Source: an uncultured Clostridia bacterium (lineage in GTDB: Bacteria; Bacillota; Clostridia; Oscillospirales; Acutalibacteraceae). From it: 49,025 bases of DNA. Positions 1 through 6,456 of this stretch are shown one piece after another (the first letter of the stretch is position 1; each line of letters starts with the position of its first letter). The stretch covers positions 1 to 49,025 of the forward strand of contig CALBNX010000022.1 of assembly GCA_937896885.1 (NCBI GenBank), written 5' to 3'. A program made the position numbers and the translations under genes. Under the pieces are notes generated by a model, which worked only from the letters and a program-made list of their open reading frames with translations, made no database searches and had not been told where the DNA came from.

Positions 1-55
1 AGGAATAAGCGGAATATCAGTTAATCAGTTGAATTCTGATAAGCATTTTTGATGC
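1..55. repeat. Left copy of 55-bp terminal direct repeat
   Basis: These 55 bases are identical to the last 55 bases of the window (48971-49025). Positions 1-52 are the 3' end of the coding sequence that starts at 48687, ending in its TGA at 50-52, so no separate gene is truncated here. An exact overlap of odd length such as 55 is what a k-mer assembler leaves when it closes a circular or circularly permuted molecule. It is more likely an assembly overlap than a physical terminal repeat. Confidence 0.95.
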
Positions 56-89
56 AGTTATGAATTCTAAATATTAAAATCCTTAAATA

Positions 90-177
90 TTATCCAGAAT
101 GGCTTCTAATTGATTTTTAATTTAATAATATAAAATAATTAATTATTACTTAAAAGCCCTTAGAAGTCATTCTGGAT
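90..177. repeat. Foldback element, copy 1 of 4
   Basis: Inverted repeat with arms at 92-109 (ATCCAGAATGGCTTCTAA) and 160-177 (TTAGAAGTCATTCTGGAT), complementary at 17 of 18 positions, around a 50-bp centre that is almost all A/T. It lies between the last gene (ending at 52 after circularisation) and promoter P1. The left arm, with two bases before it, reads TTATCCAGA (90-98), one base off the DnaA box TTATCCACA. Related copies are at 6331-6432, 38291-38380 and 46867-46960. It has no T-tract after the right arm, so it does not look like an ordinary terminator. Confidence 0.8.
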
Positions 178-238
178 TAATCTGGCAATAATATATGAAT
201 ATCATAATAATTTAATCTTTGGTATCAATAAAAAATAA

Positions 239-290
239 TTTGAAAAAGTTCTCAAAAAGGGTGTACATTTTTAACTTTATATGATATAAT
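239..290 (+). promoter_or_regulatory. Promoter P1 (seven-copy family)
   Basis: The -35 is TGTACA (262-267) and the -10 is TATAAT (285-290), with a 17-bp spacer that ends in ATGA. An imperfect TTTGA/TCAAA palindrome lies at 239-256, just upstream. The predicted start is near 297. The leader opens with a GAGGT/ACCTC stem (299-303 with 314-318). It drives the small genes from 351 onward and the tRNA-like RNA. Confidence 0.85.
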
Positions 291-350
291 AATATCAAGA
301 GGTAAGGAAATGAACCTCAAATAAATAAAATGTTTAGGAGAACAAAAATT

Positions 351-647
351 ATGAAAAAAGTTTATTATCACGCTACACCTTATGAAAACTTACCTTCAAT
401 TCTTGATAAAGGAATTCTCACAGGATATGATGGGGTAGTTTATTTATGTGAGCAACCTTATGAAGCGGCAAGATTTGTTGCTATTAGAGGATGCACTAAA
501 ATTCTTGTTATAGGTGTTGAAATCGAAGAAAGCATGATAAGAGAGAGCAATGACCATAACTTCTTATTCTTCAAATGTCTTGCTTATACTTATTCTGAAA
601 ATATTTCTATTAATGATTGCGTAAGCTTTTCTAAATATGAGATTTAA
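351..647 (+). CDS. Small ADP-ribosyltransferase-fold-like protein (tentative)
   Basis: 98 aa. The start at 351 is chosen because AGGAG at 336-340 sits 10 nt before it; an in-frame ATG at 330 has no site. The N-terminus (YYHATPYENLPSILDKGI, then GVVYLCEQPYEAARF) has the H-x-T, N-L-x-S-I-L-x-x-G-I and V-Y-L pattern seen at the start of ART-fold families such as DarT-like, Tpt1/KptA-like and DUF952-type proteins. The rest (DHN, FFKCLAYTY, SKYEI) is not one I can assign, and the protein is shorter than DarT or KptA. It is the first gene of the P1 unit. Function is uncertain; it could be an ADP-ribose-related host-takeover protein or a non-catalytic fold relative. Confidence 0.6.
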   Translation: MKKVYYHATPYENLPSILDKGILTGYDGVVYLCEQPYEAARFVAIRGCTKILVIGVEIEESMIRESNDHNFLFFKCLAYTYSENISINDCVSFSKYEI

Positions 648-665
648 GTTTAAGGAGGAATAAAT

Positions 666-860
666 ATGAGAACAATTTCCATAAGTGTACCAAGTATGAA
701 AGTTAAAATAACCCTTTGGGAAGGAACTGAAGATGAAGAAAGTTTCGAAGTAAAATGCTTAAAAAGAGGCAAACCTTATGCATTGGCTTATGGTGTTAAA
801 TATTACTTAACAACAGAAGAAATAAATTATATTAAACAATTAATTAAAATAAAAATATGA
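666..860 (+). CDS. Small hypothetical protein
   Basis: 64 aa, starting behind a strong AAGGAGGA site at 653-660 and 18 bp after the ART-like gene, so it is co-transcribed from P1. The protein is mixed beta then helical, lysine-rich at the C-terminus, with no Cys cluster or membrane segment. I do not recognise a family. Its stop codon TGA (858-860) overlaps the first two bases of the tRNA-like element, so translation and RNA folding could interfere with each other there. Confidence 0.7.
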   Translation: MRTISISVPSMKVKITLWEGTEDEESFEVKCLKRGKPYALAYGVKYYLTTEEINYIKQLIKIKI

Positions 861-937
861 AGCAGCAAAGCATAATATGGGGCTGCGGGGGCATTGATGT
901 ATTGCTCAGTTAGTTGGTTCGATTCCAATCTGCTTCA
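859..937 (+). tRNA. tRNA-like RNA with an enlarged anticodon loop
   Basis: A perfect 7-bp acceptor stem pairs GAAGCAG (859-865) with CTGCTTC (930-936), followed by discriminator A937. A canonical T-arm lies at 913-929: GTTGG, loop TTCGATT, CCAAT. The variable loop is 5 nt (908-912). A five-pair anticodon stem GGGCA/TGCTC (889-893 with 903-907) encloses a 9-nt loop, TTGATGTAT, instead of 7. The D-arm is weak (GCA/TGC, 870-872 with 884-886; loop contains GGGG). No CCA is encoded. The two best tRNA signatures are certain by eye. Identity is not: a 7-nt reading does not place U33 properly. It may be a degenerate tRNA, a mimic or an expanded-loop tRNA. Confidence 0.55.
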
Positions 938-964
938 AATTTATTCGAAAGGGAGGTAAATTGT

Positions 965-1111
965 ATGATAATAAGTTTTAAGCAACAAGTGAATATTCCG
1001 TTGCCCTTTTACTTTCCTTGGGGTATATCTTCTTGTAATCCCCTCTTGAAGATGGCTCCTAAAATGTATATGAGTTTCGTTTTGCCGTGGTATACCACTG
1101 GATTCCTTTAA
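965..1111 (+). CDS. Small hypothetical peptide
   Basis: 48 aa, starting at the ATG 965 preceded by GGGAGGT (951-957) with good spacing. The frame continues upstream to 914, but that part would overlap the T-arm of the tRNA-like RNA and has no ribosome site, so the short form is preferred. The peptide is hydrophobic and aromatic (PLPFYFPWG, FVLPWYTTGFL) with two Pro-rich stretches and might associate with membranes. I recognise no family. The ribosome site is the main reason to keep it. Confidence 0.45.
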   Translation: MIISFKQQVNIPLPFYFPWGISSCNPLLKMAPKMYMSFVLPWYTTGFL

Positions 1112-1161
1112 ATAAATATAAATAAGGGGACATAAATAAATTAGAATTGTTATAGATAAAC

Positions 1162-1200
1162 GAGCTTGGAAATATTAATCCAAGCTCTTGTTCTATTTTA
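1162..1200 (+). terminator. Rho-independent terminator upstream of terminase
   Basis: A perfect 9-bp stem pairs GAGCTTGGA (1162-1170) with TCCAAGCTC (1179-1187) around an 8-nt A/T loop, followed by a T-rich tail (1188-1199). It would end the P1 transcript 22 bp before the terminase small subunit gene. Confidence 0.85.
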
Positions 1201-1222
1201 ACAAGGAAGGAGAAAACGCACA

Positions 1223-1948
1223 ATGGCGTCAGAAAAGAAAAGCAAAACTAAAAATAATTGTGTTGCTACAGACTGGTTAGAAGAAGATAATCTGATGCTG
1301 TTGGAATGCTGGGCAAGAGACGGATATACTTATCAAGATATTGCTAATCGTATTGGTATCGATTTAAGCACTCTTAAGGTTTGGAGAGTAAAATATCCGG
1401 AAATTGATAAAGCCCTTAGACAAGGAAGAGAAATTATTGATTATAAAGTTGAAAATGCGTTACTTAAATCTGCTTTAGGGTATAGAACAAAAGAAGTAAA
1501 GATAACAACTATAATGCGTAAAGGAGTAGTTGTTGAGACTCAAACAGAAACGATTGAAAAAGAACAATCTCCTAATGTATCAGCTATTCAGTGTTGGTTG
1601 TATAATAGATTACCTGATAAGTGGAAAAAGAATAGAGATAATCTTATTGAGCTTGATGAAAACGATACATCAATTCATGTAACAGTTACTCGAGCTTCTA
1701 CAAATAATAATACTAAAAATGATGCACAGCAAGACAACGAAACAGATGAAGAGTGGCAAGATGAAGTTAATCAGTCGATTGAAATTCGTAAAGCTACAGA
1801 TGAAGAGAAAGCAGAAAAGGAAAAGAAAAGAGCAGACAAAAATAAGTTAGACTCTCAAAACAAAGCTACTAAAGTTGAAATTGAAAGCTCTGATGAAGAT
1901 TTAGATTATTGGCCTGATGATTGGGAAGACGATGAATGGGAGGACTAA
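1223..1948 (+). CDS. terS: Terminase small subunit
   Basis: 241 aa; recognises packaging sites on concatemeric DNA and hands them to the large subunit. Residues about 17-70 form the helix-turn-helix of the terminase small-subunit/phage-terminase family (GYTYQDIANRIGIDLSTLKVW), followed by a helical oligomerisation region and the NRLPDKWKKNRD segment typical of clostridial small subunits. The C-terminal half is charged, and the last 20 residues are strongly acidic and Trp-rich (YWPDDWEDDEWED), resembling the tail of the SSB-like protein encoded at 28696. It starts behind AAGGAGAAAACGCAC and ends 3 bp before the large subunit, so the two are translationally linked. Confidence 0.9.
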   Translation: MASEKKSKTKNNCVATDWLEEDNLMLLECWARDGYTYQDIANRIGIDLSTLKVWRVKYPEIDKALRQGREIIDYKVENALLKSALGYRTKEVKITTIMRKGVVVETQTETIEKEQSPNVSAIQCWLYNRLPDKWKKNRDNLIELDENDTSIHVTVTRASTNNNTKNDAQQDNETDEEWQDEVNQSIEIRKATDEEKAEKEKKRADKNKLDSQNKATKVEIESSDEDLDYWPDDWEDDEWED

Positions 1949-1951
1949 TCC

Positions 1952-3316
1952 ATGAAAATAAAAAAAGCAGTTAGTCCAGCGTTTGAAGACTTTATATTCA
2001 ATTGGGATTATGAACGATATTTGCTTATTGGTGGTTATGGTTCGTCTAAATCTTATCATACAGCATTTAAGATAATATTAAAGTTACTTGAAGAAAAACG
2101 AAAAGCATTAGTAATTAGAGAAGTATATGATACAATACAAGAATCATGCTATGACTTAATATGTGAAATATTACAAGACATGAATCTCTATACTGATGAC
2201 CCTAAGGAATTCAGAAGAAATAAAAATAGAATCCTTGCATTGAAAAGTCCTCTAAGATTTAGATTTCCTAATGGAAGCCAAATAATCTTTAAGGGAATGG
2301 ATAAACCTGCAAAAGTAAAATCTATTAATGGTGTTTCAATTGTATGGTTTGAAGAATGTGCTGAAATTAAGTATGAAGGCTATAAAGAATTGCTTGGACG
2401 TATTCGTACTCCTGATGCATCAATGCATTTTATTCTCACATGCAATCCTATAGGAAGAGATAATTGGGTGTACAGACATTTCTTTGTAAAGCTTAATGAT
2501 GAAGGTCAAGAAACAGTAATTGTTGATGAAGATAAGTTTTATAATAAGAAGTGTATTATAAAGAATGGTACATATTATCATCATAGTACTCCTAATGATA
2601 ACCCTTGGTTACCTTGGCAGTATGTAAAACGTCTTGATGACCTTAAAAATTATGATTATCCTCTTTATATGGTCGCAAGATGGGGAAGATTTGGTGCGAC
2701 AGGTACAAGAGTTTTACCACAGTTTATGATTGCTAAAGACAAGGAAAGGTTTAAGAATGATATTGCCAAACTTGGTCCTGAGAATCAGTACTTTGGCTTT
2801 GACTTTGGCTTTGAAGAATCATTTAATGCTGTTATTTGTATGAGTGTGGATTTAAAACGTTCTATATTATATATATGGGATGAAATTTATATGAATCATG
2901 TAACAGATGATGTATTTGCTAACCAACCGGAGATGCAAAGATTAAGAAGACGATTAAATGACTTAAATAGTGCAGGATATTCTAAAATGCTTATAGCAGA
3001 TAATGAAGACCCTAAAGCTATTACTTATTATAGACAGCAAGGCTTTAAAATAAGAGGCTGCCGTAATAAGTTCGTTGGTTCAAGATTATCTAATACAAGA
3101 AAAGTTAAAAGATTTAAAAGAATTATAGTTAGTCCTAAATGCAAAAATACAATAAGGGAATTAAAGGATTTAACTTATAAAAAGGATGCAAAAGGAAACG
3201 TAATTTACGACCAGTTTAATATTGACCCTCACTCTTTCTCAGCAATTTGGTATGCACTTGATAATGTTACTGTTGCTAATGTAAAAGACAAGGATTTCAA
3301 TAGTAAAGCTGGTTAA
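1952..3316 (+). CDS. terL: Terminase large subunit (PBSX/Terminase_3 type)
   Basis: 454 aa; the ATP-driven motor and nuclease that cuts and packages phage DNA into proheads. Walker A is GGYGSSKS (27-34), Walker B is IVWFEECAE (about 129-137) and the coupling motif TCNP follows. The RNase H-like nuclease domain starts with FGFDFGF near 280 (first catalytic Asp), with ADNEDP near 349 and the last acidic motif in the DPHSFSAIWYALDN segment near 425. Length is normal for the PBSX family. It directly follows the small subunit and precedes the lysis genes rather than the portal, which is an unusual order. Confidence 0.95.
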   Translation: MKIKKAVSPAFEDFIFNWDYERYLLIGGYGSSKSYHTAFKIILKLLEEKRKALVIREVYDTIQESCYDLICEILQDMNLYTDDPKEFRRNKNRILALKSPLRFRFPNGSQIIFKGMDKPAKVKSINGVSIVWFEECAEIKYEGYKELLGRIRTPDASMHFILTCNPIGRDNWVYRHFFVKLNDEGQETVIVDEDKFYNKKCIIKNGTYYHHSTPNDNPWLPWQYVKRLDDLKNYDYPLYMVARWGRFGATGTRVLPQFMIAKDKERFKNDIAKLGPENQYFGFDFGFEESFNAVICMSVDLKRSILYIWDEIYMNHVTDDVFANQPEMQRLRRRLNDLNSAGYSKMLIADNEDPKAITYYRQQGFKIRGCRNKFVGSRLSNTRKVKRFKRIIVSPKCKNTIRELKDLTYKKDAKGNVIYDQFNIDPHSFSAIWYALDNVTVANVKDKDFNSKAG

Positions 3317-3327
3317 GGAGGACGAGT

Positions 3328-3675
3328 ATGAAAAAGATTGTAAATAAGATTAAAGATATATTTGCCAAGATAGGTACATTAAATATAATTCTTGTTATTG
3401 TAGGTGCATTCTTTCTCTGGTTTAATTTTCAGATGATAGAAATGTACAATAAGGTTGGTTCAATTCCGGAATCTTATGCATGCGCAGTAATTGCAGCGAC
3501 AATTGGTGAGTGTGGTATTTGCGGATGGATAAGAACTAATAAAGATAAACGACAAACAAGAATGTGGACTAAACAAGACCGAGATGAAATAAATAAAGGA
3601 GGAACGACATATGACGATTCATGTTTTTCTGATACTTCTTCTGGCATGTTCAATTCTGACGACATTAACGGTTGA
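3328..3675 (+). CDS. Small membrane protein of the lysis cassette
   Basis: 115 aa, with one clear membrane segment at about residues 18-37 (LNIILVIVGAFFLWFNFQMI) and a second weaker one near 50-68 (CAVIAATIGECGICGW), then a charged soluble tail. A strong AAGGAGGA precedes the ATG. The last 65 bp overlap the holin gene that follows in another frame, and the holin ribosome site lies inside this gene. Position beside holin and endolysin suggests a second holin, antiholin or spanin-like helper, but no family signature proves this. Confidence 0.7.
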   Translation: MKKIVNKIKDIFAKIGTLNIILVIVGAFFLWFNFQMIEMYNKVGSIPESYACAVIAATIGECGICGWIRTNKDKRQTRMWTKQDRDEINKGGTTYDDSCFSDTSSGMFNSDDING

Positions 3676-3928
3676 AGGTATTAAAAAGATGTTTACCGAT
3701 GGTAAATCACAGAAAGCAAATATTGTTGCTGCAATCGTTGCAATTATTTTAGCTGTAGCAATTGGTATAGGTTATGCTATAATTACTACAATTACAATTA
3801 CAGTTCAGTATATAGTGATGATTATTGCTTTATGTTTCTTATCATGGCTTTGTGCTATGGTTGGATATGATAAAGTAGTCCAGGCAATTTCTCAGATTAC
3901 AGGAAAAACTAATTCTGATAAATCATAA
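3611..3928 (+). CDS. Holin
   Basis: 105 aa with three hydrophobic segments: residues 3-20, about 35-58 (NIVAAIVAIILAVAIGIGYAI) and about 64-85. A lysine-containing C-terminus follows (KVVQAISQITGKTNSDKS). Holins accumulate in the cytoplasmic membrane and open it on schedule so that the lysin can reach the wall. The ATG is preceded by AAAGGAGGAACGACAT inside the upstream gene, so the 65-bp overlap is real. The endolysin starts 14 bp downstream. The EGIKKMF region after the first helix is typical of small Gram-positive phage holins. Confidence 0.8.
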   Translation: MTIHVFLILLLACSILTTLTVEGIKKMFTDGKSQKANIVAAIVAIILAVAIGIGYAIITTITITVQYIVMIIALCFLSWLCAMVGYDKVVQAISQITGKTNSDKS

Positions 3929-3942
3929 AGGAGGAAATGACT

Positions 3943-4809
3943 ATGTCAAAAAATTATGCAATATATCCTTGTAAAACATTAAGAATAACTCAGACATATT
4001 CAGGAACAACATCACATAAGCCTAATATGACAGGCAATCCGAAAGACTATCCTTGGGATGAAGGTTGTTCAGGTACAGATAGAGATTATTGCTATTGCCC
4101 TTGTGATGAAATGGTTGTCAAAAGAGTTTATGGTGTAGGTACAAGTGGTATAAATACGATTTGGCTTGAAAGCACATCTAAAGTTGATTTTGCTGATGGT
4201 ACAAAGAACTATTTAGTAATGCTTATTACTCATCCTGATGATAGTGACTTAAAGAAGATTAAAGTTGGTAATAAATTTAAGCGTAAAGAAAAAATCTGCA
4301 GAGAAGGAAAAGATGGTGCAACGGCATATCATTTCCATTTCAGCGTAGGCAAGGGAAAATATAAAGGAAATGGTTGGGTTAAGAATAGCAATGGTAAATA
4401 TGTTCTTGTTACTTCATTGTCTACTTATAAACCTGAAAAGATATTTTATATTGATACTAAATTTACAAAAGTTGTAAATACTAAGGGTCTTAAATTTAAA
4501 GACTTACCTAAAGAGCCTACAGTAATTAAATCATCAGCTACAGTTTCAAGTTCTAAAACTGCTACTGAAGCTGCTAAGTCAAAGTTATCTTCTTTATCAG
4601 GTACTTATAAAACAAAGGGTAATCTAAATATTCGAAACGGTGCAGGAACTGACGCTTCTATTATGGTTACAATTCCTGAAGGAACAAAGGTAAAGAATTA
4701 TGGCTATTATACTTCTGTTTCAGGAACAAAATGGCTTTATGTTCAGTTTACTTATAAAGATGTAACATATACAGGTTTTGCATCATCAAAACATCTTATT
4801 AAGGTTTGA
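3943..4809 (+). CDS. Endolysin: M23-like peptidase with C-terminal SH3b domain
   Basis: 288 aa. ATG 3943 is preferred to the in-frame ATG at 3937 because GGAGG lies 8 nt before 3943 and only 2 nt before 3937. Residues about 1-165 resemble LytM/M23 zinc endopeptidases: an early His followed by an Asp-containing stretch (EGCSGTDRDYC) and the late HxH motif in AYHFHFSVG. A Ser/Thr linker precedes an SH3b wall-binding domain (about 215-288; GNLNIRNGAG, IPEGTKVKNYGYY, GFASSKHL). There is no signal peptide, as expected for holin-dependent release. It cleaves peptide cross-bridges in peptidoglycan at the end of infection. The metal ligands are assigned by pattern only. Confidence 0.85.
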   Translation: MSKNYAIYPCKTLRITQTYSGTTSHKPNMTGNPKDYPWDEGCSGTDRDYCYCPCDEMVVKRVYGVGTSGINTIWLESTSKVDFADGTKNYLVMLITHPDDSDLKKIKVGNKFKRKEKICREGKDGATAYHFHFSVGKGKYKGNGWVKNSNGKYVLVTSLSTYKPEKIFYIDTKFTKVVNTKGLKFKDLPKEPTVIKSSATVSSSKTATEAAKSKLSSLSGTYKTKGNLNIRNGAGTDASIMVTIPEGTKVKNYGYYTSVSGTKWLYVQFTYKDVTYTGFASSKHLIKV

Positions 4810-4820
4810 GGTGAATGAAT

Positions 4821-6329
4821 ATGAGTGAAGAGGCAAAAGTCATTAATGTAGAAAATAGTACAGAGGTCTTAAAAGCTTTCAATCGTATTCCTTATGCTTT
4901 AATAAATGCTGAGGTTGATGGTGCAGCCAAAGATACTTTGGATGAACTTACTCAAATTTGTCAATATTATAAGGTATATAAAAAGGGTGCATCTTTTACA
5001 GTCGAAGGAACTAATGGTGACTATGTGCCAGCCAAACTTAAGTATAAAATGGCAGCTTCACTTATTAATAAAGAAGCGAGATTCCTTTTTGCTGAGTCGC
5101 CCGACATTATGATTGAACCTAAAGGCGATATTGGTAAAGTTACAAAAGAAGCAAAAGATGCATTAACTATTATGAATGATTTAGTTAAAACAATTCTCGA
5201 TGCTAACAAATTCGAAGAAGCTCTTATTAAAGCAGCTAAAGATTGTTTCATAGGTAAGAGAGTTGCATGCTTAATAAACTTTAATGAGTATGACGGTGTT
5301 ACTGTAACATTTCTGCCAAGTACACAGTTTATTTATGAAACTAAAATAGGTAATCCCAATATAATAACCAAGTTTGTATGTTTTATTATTGTGAAAGATA
5401 GTATTACGTTAAGTGAAAAAAGAATATTTAAAAAGAAATTTGAGCTTATTGATGATGTGGTTTATCTTGAAGAAGTTCTCTATGATGGAGCAGGTAAAGA
5501 AATAGAAACTGTTACTGAATATCAGAAGACTTTAATTCCTATGATTCCTGTGAGTATTTTTATTAATGATGGTTTAACTGGTGAATCCACTGGTGAATCA
5601 GAAATTGAAATATTGAAAGATTATGAAGAGTGGCATTCAAAGTTATCCAATGCGGATATGGATGCAGAACGTAAGAGTATGAATCCTACAAAATATGTTG
5701 TTGATATGGAATCAAATTCTACTAAAAATCTTTCAACAGCTGCTGGTGCTTTATGGGACCTTGGTTCGGACCAGAACCTGGATAAGCCTAATCCTAAGGT
5801 TGGTCTTCTTGAACCGGCAATGAATTATAGCGAAGCTTTAAAAACTTCTTTAGATAGGATTAAAACTACTGCTTATGAGCAGATTGATATACCTAACATT
5901 ACGCTTGAATCTATGCAAGGTTCAATTACATCAGGTAAAAGTTTAAAAGCTATTTACTGGCCATTAATTGTGAGATGCAAAGAGAAGATGAAAATGTGGG
6001 GCCCTCAATTACGTCAAGTAGTTCATATTATTATTCAGGGTTCAATGGTTTATCCTAATTGTATTAAAAATTATACAAATTATACAATTACCCCTGTAGA
6101 CTATGAAATAAAAGTAGAGCAAAATACTCCGCTTCCTGAAGATGAAATTGAAGAAAAGAATATTGATTTAGCGGAGGTTGAATCTAATGTAATGTCAAAA
6201 AAATCTTATATGAAAAAGTGGAGAGGATTAACTGACGATGAGGTTTCTGAAGAATTAAATCAGATTGCTTTAGAACGTCAATTAATCGAAGACAGCTCAT
6301 TTATATCTACTAATTTTGATAATGAATGA
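4821..6329 (+). CDS. Portal protein (SPP1 gp6-like)
   Basis: 502 aa; forms the dodecameric ring at one vertex through which DNA enters and leaves the capsid. ATG 4821 is preferred to 4815 because GAGGTG (4808-4813) is 7 nt upstream. The N-terminus with conserved KYKMAASLINKEARFLFAE, the central helical part (LKDYEEWHSKLSNADMDAERK) and the SGKSLKAIYWPLIVRCKEK region are typical of Gram-positive siphovirus portals of the SPP1 gp6 family. The acidic C-terminus extends past the crown domain. The foldback element at 6331-6432 follows immediately. Confidence 0.9.
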   Translation: MSEEAKVINVENSTEVLKAFNRIPYALINAEVDGAAKDTLDELTQICQYYKVYKKGASFTVEGTNGDYVPAKLKYKMAASLINKEARFLFAESPDIMIEPKGDIGKVTKEAKDALTIMNDLVKTILDANKFEEALIKAAKDCFIGKRVACLINFNEYDGVTVTFLPSTQFIYETKIGNPNIITKFVCFIIVKDSITLSEKRIFKKKFELIDDVVYLEEVLYDGAGKEIETVTEYQKTLIPMIPVSIFINDGLTGESTGESEIEILKDYEEWHSKLSNADMDAERKSMNPTKYVVDMESNSTKNLSTAAGALWDLGSDQNLDKPNPKVGLLEPAMNYSEALKTSLDRIKTTAYEQIDIPNITLESMQGSITSGKSLKAIYWPLIVRCKEKMKMWGPQLRQVVHIIIQGSMVYPNCIKNYTNYTITPVDYEIKVEQNTPLPEDEIEEKNIDLAEVESNVMSKKSYMKKWRGLTDDEVSEELNQIALERQLIEDSSFISTNFDNE

Positions 6330-6330
6330 T

Positions 6331-6432
6331 TTAGAATCATTTAGAATTAACCAGAATTAACCAGAATAGTTTATATGAATTAATCTATAAATTTATATGG
6401 TTTAAAATAAAGATTATTCTGGGGTATTCTGA
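6331..6432. repeat. Foldback element, copy 2 of 4, with four 10-bp iterations
   Basis: Between the portal and fibre genes. Four consecutive 10-bp units (6331-6370) share the core AGAAT: TTAGAATCAT, TTAGAATTAA, CCAGAATTAA, CCAGAATAGT. The last two (6351-6368) pair with TATTCTGGGGTATTCTGA (6415-6432) at 14 of 18 positions across a 46-bp A/T-rich centre. This copy is the least regular of the family but keeps CCAGAAT/ATTCTGG at the ends. No promoter or T-tract is evident, and the fibre gene ribosome site (GAGAGGAGG) follows. Confidence 0.7.
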
Positions 6433-6456
6433 CTTAATTTAGAGAGGAGGCTAATC

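Noticed and set aside
859..937. tmRNA or other known structured RNA for the tRNA-like element
   Set aside because: There is no mRNA-like tag region and the two halves are adjacent; only tRNA-type acceptor and T-arms are seen.
914..964. Upstream extension of the small gene at 965
   Set aside because: The extension would start at a TTG inside the T-arm of the tRNA-like RNA and has no ribosome site.
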